Shown here one piece after another: positions 46,265 to 55,744 of a stretch of 64,000 bases of DNA. The notes beneath the pieces were generated by a model. It saw nothing but the letters and a program-made list of their open reading frames with translations, was not told the DNA's origin and searched no databases. The DNA is from Allobacillus saliphilus (lineage in GTDB: Bacteria; Bacillota; Bacilli; Bacillales; Alkalibacillaceae). The position numbers and the translations under genes were made by a program. How positions within the stretch are numbered: the stretch's first letter is position 1; every line of letters starts with the position of its first letter. The stretch is taken from assembly GCF_018138385.1 (NCBI RefSeq), contig NZ_JAGSIE010000009.1, forward strand, positions 108,378 through 172,377, given 5' to 3'.

Positions 46265-46868
46265 CTCGTTCAACCAATTCGTTTTCATGATAGGTCACAT
46301 ATCTTCGTATATCTTCATCATAGTTGTGCATCTCGATGTCTAGAGGACTCGGTTCTTCATTTAATTTTTTCTTGAAAATATGATTAAAAAACAAAATCAT
46401 CCCAAAGCCTAATCCTAATGAATAAGGTATTTGAAGCCATAGAATACTCCGTCCTTTTTCACCAGTAATCATATAATGAATACGTTCCTGCACTTCTTCC
46501 ATACTCACATCGTAATGAAAATTTACAATTGCCATTGCTGAACCAATAAACAGCAGACACCAAATAAAGACTACATACAATGGAAAGATTTTCGAATGCT
46601 TCTTTTGAAGTTTTAAAATAGTTTGTGCTGGTCCGATTGTTTCTATTTCATATTCCGGATAAATTTTCCTAAGTTTTTCGATAATCGTAAAAATATCTAA
46701 AACCTTATAAGTCAGATCTTCCTTTTTAACTTCTGAAACAAATAGTTGCTCTAGCTTTCGTTTCACCTCTTCGTCAGCTTGAATCCACGCGATGTCTCTT
46801 AAGTAAACCTTTTCATTCATTTGAACTGTTTTATGATGTTTTAACTTAATGTAAATGACTTGTGCCAT
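46254..46868 (-). CDS. spoVAA: Stage V sporulation protein AA
   Basis: First gene of the spoVA operon. The 204-aa protein has an N-terminal soluble domain (about residues 1-90) and two membrane helices (about 95-118 and 140-165), with an acidic C terminus. ATG at 46868 has AGGTGAATACG upstream; a TTG five codons earlier lies in that site. A SigG-type promoter is 33 bp upstream, so the operon can be forespore-specific and independent of sigF read-through. Confidence 0.92.
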   Translation of the reverse strand: MAQVIYIKLKHHKTVQMNEKVYLRDIAWIQADEEVKRKLEQLFVSEVKKEDLTYKVLDIFTIIEKLRKIYPEYEIETIGPAQTILKLQKKHSKIFPLYVVFIWCLLFIGSAMAIVNFHYDVSMEEVQERIHYMITGEKGRSILWLQIPYSLGLGFGMILFFNHIFKKKLNEEPSPLDIEMHNYDEDIRRYVTYHENELVERDED

Positions 46869-46900
46869 CGTATTCACCTTCAATAGTTGACTCTAGCGAT

Positions 46901-46930
46901 TAGTATGTGCGTTCATCTTCAAAGCATGTA
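46901..46930 (-). promoter_or_regulatory. SigG-type promoter of the spoVA operon
   Basis: Minus strand: TACATG (46925-46930, five of six to TGMATR) and CATACTA (46901-46907, exact fit to CATnHTA) with a 17-bp spacer, about 33 bp before the spoVAA ATG. Forespore SigG control of spoVA is known in B. subtilis. Confidence 0.65.
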
Positions 46931-46992
46931 TTTGAATTGAAATTTTAACCATTGAGCTGATTCTATTCAATTTCATCATTGAACAAAAAATA

Positions 46993-47027
46993 CCCTTGCA
47001 GGTTGATGGGATTTCAACCTGCAAGGG
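46993..47027 (-). terminator. Terminator downstream of sigF
   Basis: A perfect 14-bp stem, CCCTTGCAGGTTGA / TCAACCTGCAAGGG, followed on the minus strand by TATTTTTTG. It separates the spoIIA operon from spoVA. Confidence 0.9.
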
Positions 47028-47031
47028 GCAT

Positions 47032-47784
47032 TCATTGATTCAAATATTCTTTTAAATGATTAAGAATGTTCTTCTCCAATCGAGAGACTTGTACTTGTGA
47101 AATGCTTAGTCGTTCAGCTACCTCCGATTGGGTTTGGTCTTTGTAATACCTCAAATATACAATTAGCCGCTCTCGTTCATTTAGATGCCGAACAGCTTCC
47201 TTCAATGCAATATGATCAAACCACTCGGTGTTTTGATCGGCTATTAGATCCATAAGTGTGATAGGATCCCCTTCATTTTCATAAACCGTTTCATGAATCG
47301 AATGCGGTTGCTGATTTGCTTCAAGTGCTAAGATAATGTCTTCTTTCGGAATATCCATCTCTTTACTTAACATAGAAATGGATGGTGATTCACCGTGCTT
47401 TTTCGTCAGTTCATCTTTTTTAATACGGATTTTATTATTCAGTTCCTTCAGCGATCGACTCACCTTCAATGAACCGTCATCTCTAATAAAACGCTGAATT
47501 TCTCCGATAATCATTGGTACAGCGTATGTAGAGAATCGTACATCATAAGACAAATCGAATTTATCAATTGATTTAATCAATCCAATACATCCAATTTGAA
47601 ATAAATCATCTGGTTCATATCCACGATTCAAAAACCGTTGGACAACAGACCATACAAGTCGTGTATTATGTTCAACAATTTCATCGCGGGCTTTTTCATC
47701 ACCACTTTGACTCTTTTTAATCAATTCACGAACTGTTTCGTTACTGAGCGATATATTTTTTTTGATCTGGCTATTTTGGCTCAT
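47032..47784 (-). CDS. sigF: RNA polymerase sigma-F factor
   Basis: First forespore-specific sigma factor. Region 2 contains EPDDLFQIGCIGLIKSIDKFD (about residues 58-78) and RFSTYAVPMIIGEIQRFIRDD; region 4 has LNERERLIVYLRYY and QSEVAERLSISQVQVSRLEK (about 218-237). ATG at 47784 has AGGTG 7 nt upstream; earlier in-frame codons fall in that site. 250 aa. Third gene of the spoIIA operon, 9 bp after spoIIAB. Confidence 0.96.
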   Translation of the reverse strand: MSQNSQIKKNISLSNETVRELIKKSQSGDEKARDEIVEHNTRLVWSVVQRFLNRGYEPDDLFQIGCIGLIKSIDKFDLSYDVRFSTYAVPMIIGEIQRFIRDDGSLKVSRSLKELNNKIRIKKDELTKKHGESPSISMLSKEMDIPKEDIILALEANQQPHSIHETVYENEGDPITLMDLIADQNTEWFDHIALKEAVRHLNERERLIVYLRYYKDQTQSEVAERLSISQVQVSRLEKNILNHLKEYLNQ

Positions 47785-47793
47785 CGGCATCAC

Positions 47794-48234
47794 CTAATTG
47801 TAAGCCGATTGATTGTTTAAGAACTTTTTTCTTAGAGTGACAGTTGTTCCGTGATTCGGTATTGATTCAATTTCAAAGTGATCCATGAAATTTTCCATGA
47901 TAGTAAAGCCCATTCCAGATCGTTCTAATTCTGGCTTTGATGTATACATCGGTTGAATGGCTTCATCGACATCCTCAATCCCATTCCCGAAATCACGAAT
48001 GGTCAACGAAATATTATGATCTTTAAGTTCACATTCAATCAAGACGGTACCTTCCTCATTCTCTTCATATCCATGAATGATTGCATTGGTGACCGCTTCA
48101 GAGACAACCGTCTTAATTTCTGTCAGTTCTTCAACCGTCGGATCTAACTGAGCAATGAATGCAGCCACTGTCGTTCGAGCAAATGATTCATTTTCACTTT
48201 TGGCGGCAAACTCCACTTTCATAAAATTACTCAT
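47794..48234 (-). CDS. spoIIAB: Anti-sigma F factor SpoIIAB
   Basis: Serine kinase and anti-sigma factor that binds SigF in the predivisional cell and phosphorylates SpoIIAA. GHKL ATPase motifs: [12 protein letters not shown] (about residues 46-57, with the Mg-binding Asn), [11 protein letters not shown] (about 77-87) and [15 protein letters not shown] (about 102-116). 146 aa. Overlaps the spoIIAA stop by four bases. Confidence 0.96.
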   Translation of the reverse strand: MSNFMKVEFAAKSENESFARTTVAAFIAQLDPTVEELTEIKTVVSEAVTNAIIHGYEENEEGTVLIECELKDHNISLTIRDFGNGIEDVDEAIQPMYTSKPELERSGMGFTIMENFMDHFEIESIPNHGTTVTLRKKFLNNQSAYN

Positions 48235-48584
48235 AATGCCACCCCCAAACGAGCAAGAGCGACTGCTTCGTTTTCAGCTGTATCGATAATCTTGAATAAA
48301 CCCGATAACTCAAATAACCGTTGAACATCATAATTAATGGAGCAGATGACCATTTCACCGCCAATTTCCTTCACTTCTTTATAACGACCGAGAAATACAC
48401 CTAACCCCGAAGAATCCATAAAATATAAGTTTTCCAAATTAACAACAACATGTTTTGTCATTCCATTTTGCAAAAAAGATTGCCAATCGTTTTTTAACTG
48501 TTCCGCTTCATGATGATCCAACTCACCTGTCAATCGGACTAACAATACATCTTGTTTTTGTTCAAAATCATAAGTAAGACTCAA
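48231..48584 (-). CDS. spoIIAA: Anti-sigma F factor antagonist SpoIIAA
   Basis: STAS-domain protein that frees SigF from SpoIIAB when unphosphorylated. The phosphorylation site is the first serine of [16 protein letters not shown]; with a TTG start at 48584 this is Ser58, the same number as in B. subtilis, and the length becomes 117 aa, also the same. The ATG at 48590 lies only 2 nt after GGAGGG, while the TTG is at a proper 8-nt distance, so the TTG is preferred. First gene of the operon. Confidence 0.94.
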   Translation of the reverse strand: MSLTYDFEQKQDVLLVRLTGELDHHEAEQLKNDWQSFLQNGMTKHVVVNLENLYFMDSSGLGVFLGRYKEVKEIGGEMVICSINYDVQRLFELSGLFKIIDTAENEAVALARLGVAL

Positions 48585-48619
48585 GGCCATACCCTCCTCT
48601 TGGTTTTAGCTACTTGAGT

Positions 48620-48646
48620 CTTTCTTTAATACTTATGAAAAATCCT
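48620..48646 (-). promoter_or_regulatory. SigH-type promoter of the spoIIA operon
   Basis: Minus strand: AGGATTT (48640-48646) and AGAAAG (48620-48625) with a 14-bp spacer, about 35 bp before spoIIAA. It fits the SigH consensus AGGAWWT / RGAAT in all but one core position. Known for spoIIA in B. subtilis. No perfect Spo0A box (TGTCGAA) is seen; TTGTCAGG nearby is a poor match. Confidence 0.5.
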
Positions 48647-48660
48647 TCTCCCTGACAAAA

Positions 48661-49833
48661 CTAGTTCTTATTCGACGTTTTATATCCCTGGTGTAGATAT
48701 TTTCCGACACGATTAAACAGCTTTAATAGACCAGCTTCCTGTACATCTTCCTGTACATATAATGGGATCTTCTTCATCGTTGTATCACCTTTCTTAACGT
48801 GTAAATAGCCCAATTGTTCTCCTTGCTTCATTGGCCACTTACTGATATTTCCGGGCTCAACGACTGTTTTATAATCTTTCATCTTTTCTCCCTTCGATAA
48901 AAGAACAGAAACATTTTGATCGGCGACCAAGTTCAGCTCATCTTGCTCTGATTTTAAATGGGACCAAGAATATAGAGGGATCTCTTTATCATGCAATTTA
49001 TGAAGCTCATAATGACTGAATGCATAGTCCAACATATTGGTTACATCAGCGTTTCGATCTTTTACGGTTTCCGCTCCCATTGACACAGCGATCACTCGCA
49101 TATCCCCTCGTTTTGCGGTAGCCGTCAGACAGTATTTCGCTGCATTTGTATAGCCTGTTTTTAATCCGTCCACACCTTGATAAAATTTCACCAATTTATT
49201 TGTGTTGACTAGCCAAAATTCTTCGTCTGTTCCTTTTCGTAAATAATCCTCATAAATTTGTGTATAAGAAGTTATTTCATCATGCTTTAATAGCTCTTGT
49301 GCAATCTTGGCCATGTCATATGCAGAACTAAAATGACCTTCCTCAGGTAAACCGGTTACGTTTTTAAATTTCGTGTTTTTTAATCCCAACTCTTTAACAC
49401 GTTCGTTCATCCGTTTAACAAAGTTTTCTTCAGAAACGGCAATTCGCTCAGCTAAAGCGACAGATGAATCATTCGCAGAAGCGATTGCAATACTTTTCAG
49501 TAGGTCGTCAACCGACATTTCTTCATTCGGCTCTAAAAATATTTGTGACCCTCCCATTGACGCTGCATATTCACTCACACGCACTTTTTCACTAAGTGTC
49601 AGCTTTCCTTGATCAATCTCCTCCATGATCAATAATAGTGTCATAAGCTTTGTCATACTTGCGGGTGGTAGTTGTTTGTGGGCGTTCTTTTCGTGTAATA
49701 CTGTGCCTGTATCTACCTCCATTAAAAATGAACTTGATGAATGGTTAGTTAATTCGGCATCTTCGGCGAATATAGATATACTTGGCATCATCAATAAAAC
49801 AGTCAGTAATAGAATAAAATGTTTACGAATCAT
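48661..49833 (-). CDS. dacF: D-alanyl-D-alanine carboxypeptidase DacF
   Basis: Low-molecular-weight penicillin-binding protein made in the forespore, trimming cortex peptides. Signal peptide about residues 4-24; serine motifs SMTK (about 60-63), SAN in IAIASANDSS (about 117-119) and KTG in GLKTGYTNAAKYC (about 226-238); a C-terminal beta domain (about 285-370) and amphipathic tail follow. ATG at 49833 gives 391 aa. It lies upstream of spoIIAA as in B. subtilis, so read-through into spoIIA is possible. Confidence 0.94.
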   Translation of the reverse strand: MIRKHFILLLTVLLMMPSISIFAEDAELTNHSSSSFLMEVDTGTVLHEKNAHKQLPPASMTKLMTLLLIMEEIDQGKLTLSEKVRVSEYAASMGGSQIFLEPNEEMSVDDLLKSIAIASANDSSVALAERIAVSEENFVKRMNERVKELGLKNTKFKNVTGLPEEGHFSSAYDMAKIAQELLKHDEITSYTQIYEDYLRKGTDEEFWLVNTNKLVKFYQGVDGLKTGYTNAAKYCLTATAKRGDMRVIAVSMGAETVKDRNADVTNMLDYAFSHYELHKLHDKEIPLYSWSHLKSEQDELNLVADQNVSVLLSKGEKMKDYKTVVEPGNISKWPMKQGEQLGYLHVKKGDTTMKKIPLYVQEDVQEAGLLKLFNRVGKYLHQGYKTSNKN

Positions 49834-49964
49834 AATCTTCCTTCCCTCCATTCGTTCTGCTTGATATTTTTTCCATGATTCTTGAAATTATTACACCGTT
49901 TTACGAATTAGTGAAAATGAAGGGTTATAAGGTTGTTCCATATTGATTAAATAATAATTAAAAA

Positions 49965-49998
49965 AACCAAGCTACAGGTTGTATTCCATAGCTTGGTT
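49965..49998 (-). terminator. Terminator downstream of pdp
   Basis: Ten-bp stem AACCAAGCTA / TAGCTTGGTT followed on the minus strand by TTTTTTAATT. Ends the deoB-punA-pdp transcript. Between it and dacF (49852-49960) lies AT-rich promoter-type sequence without a clear SigF motif. Confidence 0.85.
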
Positions 49999-50016
49999 GC
50001 TAATTATTTCATTTAC

Positions 50017-51321
50017 TTATTCCGTTATAATTTGTCTGATTAAATCAGGTGGGATTAAAGGATCAGGAGAGATTTTAATATTTTCTTTTAATTTTTTCTC
50101 AACTTCTTTAATGTCTTCTTGGTTGCTATGAACGGTTAACAAAGGTTCTCCTTTTTCAATTGTGTCGCCAACTTTTTTCTGCAGTACGACTCCGACGGAT
50201 AAATCAATTTCTGAATCCTTCGTTAATCTTCCGGCGCCTAACATGCTCGCTGCATGACCTATTTCATCGGCGACCATTTCATGAATATATCCCGACGTAT
50301 CTGCAAGTACTTCAAATTGATACTTAGCCTGTGGTAACAACGTCGGTTCATCAACAACAGATGCATCTCCACCTTGTGAAGCTAAAAACTCTTTAAATTT
50401 TTTCAAAGCATCTCCGTTTTCAATGCTTTTCTCTAATAATGACCATGCATCCGTTAGATTCTCTGCGTGGCCAGCCAAGACAACCATTTGACTGCCTAAA
50501 GTTAAGGATAGTTTCGTTAAGTCTTCAGGTCCTGTACCTTTCAGCGTCTCAATCGCTTCCTTGACTTCTAACGCATTTCCGATTGCATTTCCTAATGGTT
50601 GGCTCATATCACTAATGACAGCCATCGTTTTTCTGCCAACAGAATTACCGATTTCAACCATTGCTTTCGCCAAATCAATTGATTCGCTTTCTTCTTTCAT
50701 AAATGCTCCTGCACCTGTCTTAACATCCAAAACAATTGCATCTGCGCCAGCGGCTATTTTTTTACTCATAATAGAACTAGCAATCAACGGAATCGAGTTG
50801 ACGGTCGCTGTAACGTCACGAAGTGCGTATAACTTCTTATCGGCAGGTGTTAAATTCCCAGATTGTCCGATAACAGAAACCTTTCTTTCGTTAACGTTTT
50901 GAATAAACTCTTCTTTAGTTAGTTCGACATGAAATCCTGGCACAGATTCCAGTTTATCAATCGTTCCACCAGTATGGCCAAGACCTCTACCACTCATCTT
51001 CGCAACTGGCACACCGACGGAGGCTACAAGTGGTGCTAGAATTAATGTCGTCGTGTCACCTACGCCACCTGTGGAATGTTTATCGACTTTCGTTCCTTCG
51101 ATCTCTGATAAATCAATCATATCACCGGATTGTGCCATCGCCATCGTAATGGCTGCACGTTCTTCCTTGTTCATACCTTGAAAATAAAGTGCCATCGCAA
51201 ACGCACTCGCTTGATAATCAGGAATTTCTCCAGAGGTATAACCGTCTATAAAAAACTGGATTTCTTCTTGAGACAATTCTCCCCCATCTCTTTTTTTGGC
51301 AATAATATCGTACATTCTCAT
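50017..51321 (-). CDS. pdp: Pyrimidine-nucleoside phosphorylase
   Basis: Phosphorolysis of uridine, deoxyuridine and thymidine to the base and (deoxy)ribose 1-phosphate. The family signature [16 protein letters not shown] at about residues 110-125 and [13 protein letters not shown] at about 81-93 are intact. 434 aa. ATG at 51321 follows CGGAG with 8 nt spacing. It lies 15 bp after punA; the resulting sugar phosphate is handled by DeoB. Confidence 0.96.
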   Translation of the reverse strand: MRMYDIIAKKRDGGELSQEEIQFFIDGYTSGEIPDYQASAFAMALYFQGMNKEERAAITMAMAQSGDMIDLSEIEGTKVDKHSTGGVGDTTTLILAPLVASVGVPVAKMSGRGLGHTGGTIDKLESVPGFHVELTKEEFIQNVNERKVSVIGQSGNLTPADKKLYALRDVTATVNSIPLIASSIMSKKIAAGADAIVLDVKTGAGAFMKEESESIDLAKAMVEIGNSVGRKTMAVISDMSQPLGNAIGNALEVKEAIETLKGTGPEDLTKLSLTLGSQMVVLAGHAENLTDAWSLLEKSIENGDALKKFKEFLASQGGDASVVDEPTLLPQAKYQFEVLADTSGYIHEMVADEIGHAASMLGAGRLTKDSEIDLSVGVVLQKKVGDTIEKGEPLLTVHSNQEDIKEVEKKLKENIKISPDPLIPPDLIRQIITE

Positions 51322-51336
51322 ACTGTCCACTCCGAT

Positions 51337-52158
51337 CTACATTTTCTTTAAAATCGAGCGAACGATCTGGATGAAATCCTCTCGCACACGCTCAGTCGTC
51401 TCAATTACTTCTTCATGAGACAACGGTTGATCCAAAATACCTGCAGCCATGTTGGAAATACAAGAAATGCCCAATACTTTCATTCCCGAATGGTTCGCAA
51501 CAATTACCTCAGGTACAGTTGACATGCCAACAGCATCGCCACCTAATATACGCAACATTTTTACTTCACTACTTGTCTCATAAGTTGGCCCGGAATTTCC
51601 TACATATACGCCTTTACGAATCGTCTGTCCGAGCTCGTTAGCTGTCTCTTCAGCAAGGTTGCGTAACGATTTACTATAAGCTTGGGACATATCCGGGAAC
51701 CGAGTTCCAAGTTCATCTGGATTAGGTCCAATTAATGGATTGGTACCCATCATATTAATATGATCTTGAATAATCATTAAATCTCCAGGTTCAAAATTTT
51801 CATTAATTCCACCTGCAGCGTTTGTAACAATTAATTGTTCAATGCCTAATGCATGCATCACCCGTACTGGGAACGTCACTGCTTCCATCGGATAGCCTTC
51901 ATAATAATGAAACCTACCTTGCATCGCTAAGACGGTTTGGCCTTCCAGTTCGCCAATCACTAATTGTCCCTCATGTCCAGCTACTGTTGATTTAGGAAAA
52001 TGAGGAATCTGTTCATAAGGAATGGTCGTCGGTTCCTCGATATAATCAGCTAAAACACCTAACCCAGAACCAAGAATGAGTCCAATATTAGGTTCCTGTT
52101 TGTTTAATTTTTGTTGAATAAATTGCTTTGCTTCTTCAATTTGATTCATTAACTGCAT
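51337..52158 (-). CDS. punA: Purine-nucleoside phosphorylase
   Basis: Cleaves guanosine, inosine and deoxy forms to base and sugar 1-phosphate; trimeric PNP family. Signatures: LGSGLGVLAD at about residues 29-38, MQGRFHYYEGYPMEAVTFPVRVM (about 79-101), and GMSTVPEV with the base-contacting Asn later in GISCISNMAAG. 273 aa. ATG at 52158 follows GGGGAG at 8 nt. Middle gene of deoB-punA-pdp. Confidence 0.95.
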   Translation of the reverse strand: MQLMNQIEEAKQFIQQKLNKQEPNIGLILGSGLGVLADYIEEPTTIPYEQIPHFPKSTVAGHEGQLVIGELEGQTVLAMQGRFHYYEGYPMEAVTFPVRVMHALGIEQLIVTNAAGGINENFEPGDLMIIQDHINMMGTNPLIGPNPDELGTRFPDMSQAYSKSLRNLAEETANELGQTIRKGVYVGNSGPTYETSSEVKMLRILGGDAVGMSTVPEVIVANHSGMKVLGISCISNMAAGILDQPLSHEEVIETTERVREDFIQIVRSILKKM

Positions 52159-52180
52159 GAATATAACTCCCCTTTACTTG

Positions 52181-53356
52181 TTATCGAATGTCTTTTAAAA
52201 AGCTTTCGCCATGCTCTGGTAACTTTATGTTGAAGTTATCTGCAATTGTCGCTCCAACATCTGCGAAAGTTTTACGAATCGGTAATTCTTCGCCTGTATT
52301 GATATTCTTATGATGAACAAGCAAAGGAACATACTCTCTCGTATGGTCTGTACCGTGATGCACTGGATCATTACCATGATCCGCGGTGATGATGAGTAAA
52401 TCATCCTCTTTCAATTGTTCAAGCAGTTCTGGTAAACGTTCATCAAAAGCTTCCAAAGCTTCACCATATCCGATTGGATCTCTTCTATGGCCGAATTTCG
52501 CATCAAAATCAACTAAATTTAAGAAACTGATACCTGTAAAATCTGTATTTATTGTTTTATAAATTTGATCCATTCCGTCCATATTGTCTTTCGTCCGAAT
52601 CGCTTTTGTAATACCTTCACCGTCATAAATGTCTGAGATTTTTCCAATTGCAATCACATCATAATCGTTGTCCTTGAGTTCGTTCATCACTGTGCGACCA
52701 AAAGGTTTTAGAGCATAATCGTGACGGTTAGATGTCCGTTCGAACTCGCCGGGTTTTCCTATAAAAGGTCGAGCGATGATCCGACCGATCATATACGGCT
52801 CATCTTTCGTAATCTCTCTAGCATACTCGCAAATTTCATATAACTCATCGAGTGGAACTACTTCTTCATGAGCTGCGATTTGTAAGACAGAATCAGCTGA
52901 AGTGTAAACAATTAATGCGCCTGTTTCAACATGCGCTTCACCTAATTCTTTAATAATTTCTGTACCGGATGCAGGTTTATTTCCAATAATTTTGCGTCCG
53001 AATTTACTTTCAATTTTTTCAATGAGTTCATTTGGAAACCCATCTGGAAATGTACGGAAAGGCTGATCGATCCGAAGACCCATCATTTCCCAGTGTCCTG
53101 TCATCGTGTCCTTTCCGCTCGATGCTTCTTCCATCTTTGTGAAATGAGCTTGTGGTTGCTCAGCTTTTTCAATCCCTTGAATTTCACGGATGTTACTCAA
53201 TCCGAGCTTACTCATATTCGGCATATTCAAGCCATTCATTTTCTCCGCGATGTGCCCGAGGGTATCCGCACCGACATCATTAAATTCTTTCGCATCAGGT
53301 GCTTCGCCAATTCCTACAGAATCCATAACAATTAAAAATACGCGTTTAAAATCCAT
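52181..53356 (-). CDS. deoB: Phosphopentomutase
   Basis: Interconverts ribose or deoxyribose 1- and 5-phosphate, linking nucleoside breakdown to central metabolism. Alkaline phosphatase-like metalloenzyme: N-terminal [11 protein letters not shown] (about residues 11-21), [10 protein letters not shown] with the catalytic Thr (about 82-91), and the metal-binding ADHGND (about 325-330). 391 aa. ATG at 53356 follows GGAGGAG. First gene of the nucleoside set; called drm in B. subtilis. Confidence 0.96.
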   Translation of the reverse strand: MDFKRVFLIVMDSVGIGEAPDAKEFNDVGADTLGHIAEKMNGLNMPNMSKLGLSNIREIQGIEKAEQPQAHFTKMEEASSGKDTMTGHWEMMGLRIDQPFRTFPDGFPNELIEKIESKFGRKIIGNKPASGTEIIKELGEAHVETGALIVYTSADSVLQIAAHEEVVPLDELYEICEYAREITKDEPYMIGRIIARPFIGKPGEFERTSNRHDYALKPFGRTVMNELKDNDYDVIAIGKISDIYDGEGITKAIRTKDNMDGMDQIYKTINTDFTGISFLNLVDFDAKFGHRRDPIGYGEALEAFDERLPELLEQLKEDDLLIITADHGNDPVHHGTDHTREYVPLLVHHKNINTGEELPIRKTFADVGATIADNFNIKLPEHGESFLKDIR

Positions 53357-53400
53357 AAAAAACTCCTCCGTTTTTAAATAAGTAAAGTTGCCAATTCGTA

Positions 53401-54288
53401 TTATGCCCGAGGATGATAGGTATGATAAATATCCTTTAACCTTGTTTTTGTCACATGAGTGTATATTTGAGTCGTTGAAATGTCCGAGTGACCCAACATT
53501 TCTTGGACAGCCCGTAAGTCAGCTCCATTTTCTAATAAATGTGTTGCAAAAGAATGACGCAACATATGTGGGGATACTTCTTTTTGAATGCCTTTCTTTA
53601 AAACAATTCCCTTTAACACTTTCCAAAAACCTTGTCGGCTCATCGGGTTTCCATGGTGATTCAGAAAAAGAGCATCTGATTGCTTTTTCTTCTCCAATTG
53701 AGAACGAGCATTCTCCACATAATCTTCGATTGCTTTTTGTGCATGTTTTCCGAGTGGCACAATTCGTTCTTTTCCACCTTTACCCGTTATACGGACAAAT
53801 CCCATTGTTAAATGAAGATCATCCAACTCTAATGATAACAGTTCGGAAATTCTGAGACCGGTTGCATAAAGCATCTCCAACATTGCTTTATTCCTAAGAT
53901 CAAACGGTGAGTCACCTTGAATATCGAGCAATGACTCTACTTCCTCGCTTGAAAGTACTTTTGGCAACATCCGTTCTTTTTTAGGCGTTTCGATATGTAA
54001 GCTCGGATCATGCTCTGCTAAACGCTCATAAATTAAAAAATGATGAAAAGAACGAATGGTTGATATAATTCGAGAAATTGAAGCCGTCGATTTATTTTGT
54101 TCTTTTAATGAGAGTAGAAAATGTTTAATGTGCGGTCGCTCAATCTGTTTAACTTCATGCAATGTATATTCGTTTGTCAAAAATGAATAATACTGCTTTA
54201 AATCTCTTTCATAAGATTTAACCGTGTTTTCTGCCAACCCTTTTTCAATCGTCAAATAGTGAACAAAATCAGCAATTTCATTATCCAT
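53401..54288 (-). CDS. xerD: Site-specific tyrosine recombinase XerD
   Basis: Resolves chromosome dimers at dif together with XerC. The N-terminal SAM-like domain (about residues 1-85) is followed by the catalytic domain with Arg in [13 protein letters not shown] (about 140-152), [21 protein letters not shown] (about 240-260), and the catalytic Tyr in TTQIYTH. ATG at 54288 gives 296 aa, the normal size; a start 24 codons upstream is rejected. Lies 44 bp before deoB. The xerD-deoB-punA order is that of B. subtilis. Confidence 0.95.
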   Translation of the reverse strand: MDNEIADFVHYLTIEKGLAENTVKSYERDLKQYYSFLTNEYTLHEVKQIERPHIKHFLLSLKEQNKSTASISRIISTIRSFHHFLIYERLAEHDPSLHIETPKKERMLPKVLSSEEVESLLDIQGDSPFDLRNKAMLEMLYATGLRISELLSLELDDLHLTMGFVRITGKGGKERIVPLGKHAQKAIEDYVENARSQLEKKKQSDALFLNHHGNPMSRQGFWKVLKGIVLKKGIQKEVSPHMLRHSFATHLLENGADLRAVQEMLGHSDISTTQIYTHVTKTRLKDIYHTYHPRA

Positions 54289-54409
54289 AACGGTATCTCC
54301 CTCAAATGATGTGACGTAAAAAAGGCTATAGTTAGAATTTATCATACTACAGCCCTTCATTTCACTTAAAAACTCTATAATATATTAGAGAACATTTAAG
54401 AAAATTAAA

Positions 54410-54440
54410 AAGATGAACTCGAATGTACCGAGACCATCTT
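54410..54440 (-). terminator. Terminator downstream of fur
   Basis: Nested stem AAGATG / CATCTT with inner CTCG / CGAG, followed on the minus strand by a T-rich run. It separates fur from xerD. Confidence 0.7.
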
Positions 54441-54463
54441 ATCAATTGCTATTTTATGATACC

Positions 54464-54922
54464 TTACGAATTCACTTTACTTGTTATTGTTTGGCATTGT
54501 TCACAAACACCATGAAAGGTTAAACGGTGGTCTTTCACTTCAAAAGACCATCTTGATTGAACAATGGCTTCAACATCACCGAGTAAATCTTCTTCAATTT
54601 CTTTAACGGAGCCACATTCTACACAAACGAGGTGGTGGTGAAAATGTTCCGCCCCCTCTTTTCTAAGATCATAACGTGAGACACCGTCGCCGAAATTGAT
54701 TTTATCAACCACTTTTAGTTCAGATAATAATTCCAACGTACGGTATACAGTGGCTAGACCAATCTCTGGGGCTTTTTCCTTTACGAGGAGATAAACATCT
54801 TCAGCACTTAAGTGGTCTTCTTCATGTTCAAGTAATACACGCACAGTGGCTTCGCGCTGTGGTGTCAATTTATAGCTTTGAGATGAAAGTTGCTTTTTGA
54901 TCTTTTCAATGCGATTCTCCAC
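54464..54922 (-). CDS. fur: Ferric uptake regulator Fur
   Basis: Iron-dependent repressor. The N-terminal winged helix (about residues 10-85) includes LTPQREATVRVLLEHEEDHLSAEDVYLLVK; metal ligands follow in the histidine-rich AEHFHHHLVCVECGSV (about 91-106), and the structural zinc cysteines are CVEC and CEQC. The start is a GTG at 54922 preceded by AGGTG at 8 nt. 152 aa. Position next to spoIIM and xerD and the histidine pattern favour Fur over PerR or Zur. Confidence 0.92.
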   Translation of the reverse strand: MENRIEKIKKQLSSQSYKLTPQREATVRVLLEHEEDHLSAEDVYLLVKEKAPEIGLATVYRTLELLSELKVVDKINFGDGVSRYDLRKEGAEHFHHHLVCVECGSVKEIEEDLLGDVEAIVQSRWSFEVKDHRLTFHGVCEQCQTITSKVNS

Positions 54923-54957
54923 TTATATGCACCTCTCCTCTTACTCGTTCAAGGTTT

Positions 54958-54986
54958 ATTATAAGTAAGAGTCGTAAACATGTCAA
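54958..54986 (-). promoter_or_regulatory. Consensus SigA promoter of fur
   Basis: Minus strand: TTGACA (54981-54986) and TATAAT (54958-54963) with a 17-bp spacer, a perfect match, about 35 bp before the fur GTG. Confidence 0.85.
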
Positions 54987-54988
54987 AT

Positions 54989-55048
54989 TAAAATGATTAT
55001 TAATAGCAGATTATAATAAATATCTGAAGATAATCATTATTAATTGAT
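54989..55048 (-). promoter_or_regulatory. Fur-box-like sequences upstream of fur
   Basis: GATAATCATTATT at 55035-55047 matches 12 of 13 positions of the right half of the classical Fur box GATAATGATAATCATTATC. A second, weaker match, AATGATTATTAAT, lies at 54992-55004 just upstream of the -35. They suggest control by Fur itself; a PerR role is not excluded. Confidence 0.4.
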
Positions 55049-55669
55049 AACTAAGTGGATCGCTTGGCTAGAAATTAAAATTTCAACAACACATCCTGCC
55101 AAAAGAATACAGAAAGAAATGGCAAGGTTTTTGAAATAACTACTCAACACTTCACCGATAGAAGTTTTGTTTCCTAGTCGGCTAAATAATAGTCGCATGA
55201 CGCGAATACTGAAAATCATACTCCCAGCAGCCAAGAACAAGTAAGCCGGTATTATCAATAGATTTTGTGGAGCGATCGATACAAGCGAGATAAAAAATCC
55301 ATCCCAAGCCAATTGGTGGACGAGAAAGCCGACAGTGAAACCGACAACTACACCTTTTAAAAATAATAAAAACCATACAATGGGCAGACCCACAAACGAT
55401 AAACCAAATAAGAATAGAAATATCATATATTTACCATGCGTATATAAGATATTCAAAAAGCTATCCAAAACCGCTTGATCTGTTGGTCTCTCCAACATTT
55501 GAAAATAGTTTTCGACAAAAAACAACAAATCTTGTTGTTGTAAAAAGTTTAAGTTTCCGACCAAATTGGCCCCAAAAATCACACCTATTACAAATAAGAC
55601 AAATAGAAAGACATACAGACTAATATAAGGTTCAATTGTATATAATGACCCTTTGATCCATCGCTTCAT
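55040..55669 (-). CDS. spoIIM: Stage II sporulation protein M
   Basis: Membrane scaffold of the SpoIIDMP complex that drives engulfment. Five hydrophobic segments are visible in 209 aa, with ISLVSIAPQNLLIIPAYLFLAAG (about residues 127-149) being a hallmark. ATG at 55669 follows GGGGGA. It lies 75 bp from the next upstream gene and just upstream of fur, as in B. subtilis. A -10 resembling SigE (CATAGATT) is present upstream but no good -35. Confidence 0.93.
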   Translation of the reverse strand: MKRWIKGSLYTIEPYISLYVFLFVLFVIGVIFGANLVGNLNFLQQQDLLFFVENYFQMLERPTDQAVLDSFLNILYTHGKYMIFLFLFGLSFVGLPIVWFLLFLKGVVVGFTVGFLVHQLAWDGFFISLVSIAPQNLLIIPAYLFLAAGSMIFSIRVMRLLFSRLGNKTSIGEVLSSYFKNLAISFCILLAGCVVEILISSQAIHLVIN

Positions 55670-55744
55670 TCTAGATCCCCCAATCTCAATTTCCTATTAA
55701 AAATCTATGTGAGGAATCTTAAAACTAGAACGAAAGATCGTGAA

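Noticed and set aside
48646..48660. Spo0A box upstream of the spoIIA promoter
   Set aside because: TTGTCAGG differs at key positions from TGTCGAA; other sites may lie inside dacF but could not be supported.
53388..53855. Plus-strand frame of 155 codons over xerD
   Set aside because: Shadow of the recombinase gene; no start context.
54995..55025. PerR box between fur and spoIIM
   Set aside because: TTATAATCTGCTATTAA-type sequence has the right flavour but the wrong spacing for the 7-1-7 PerR site.
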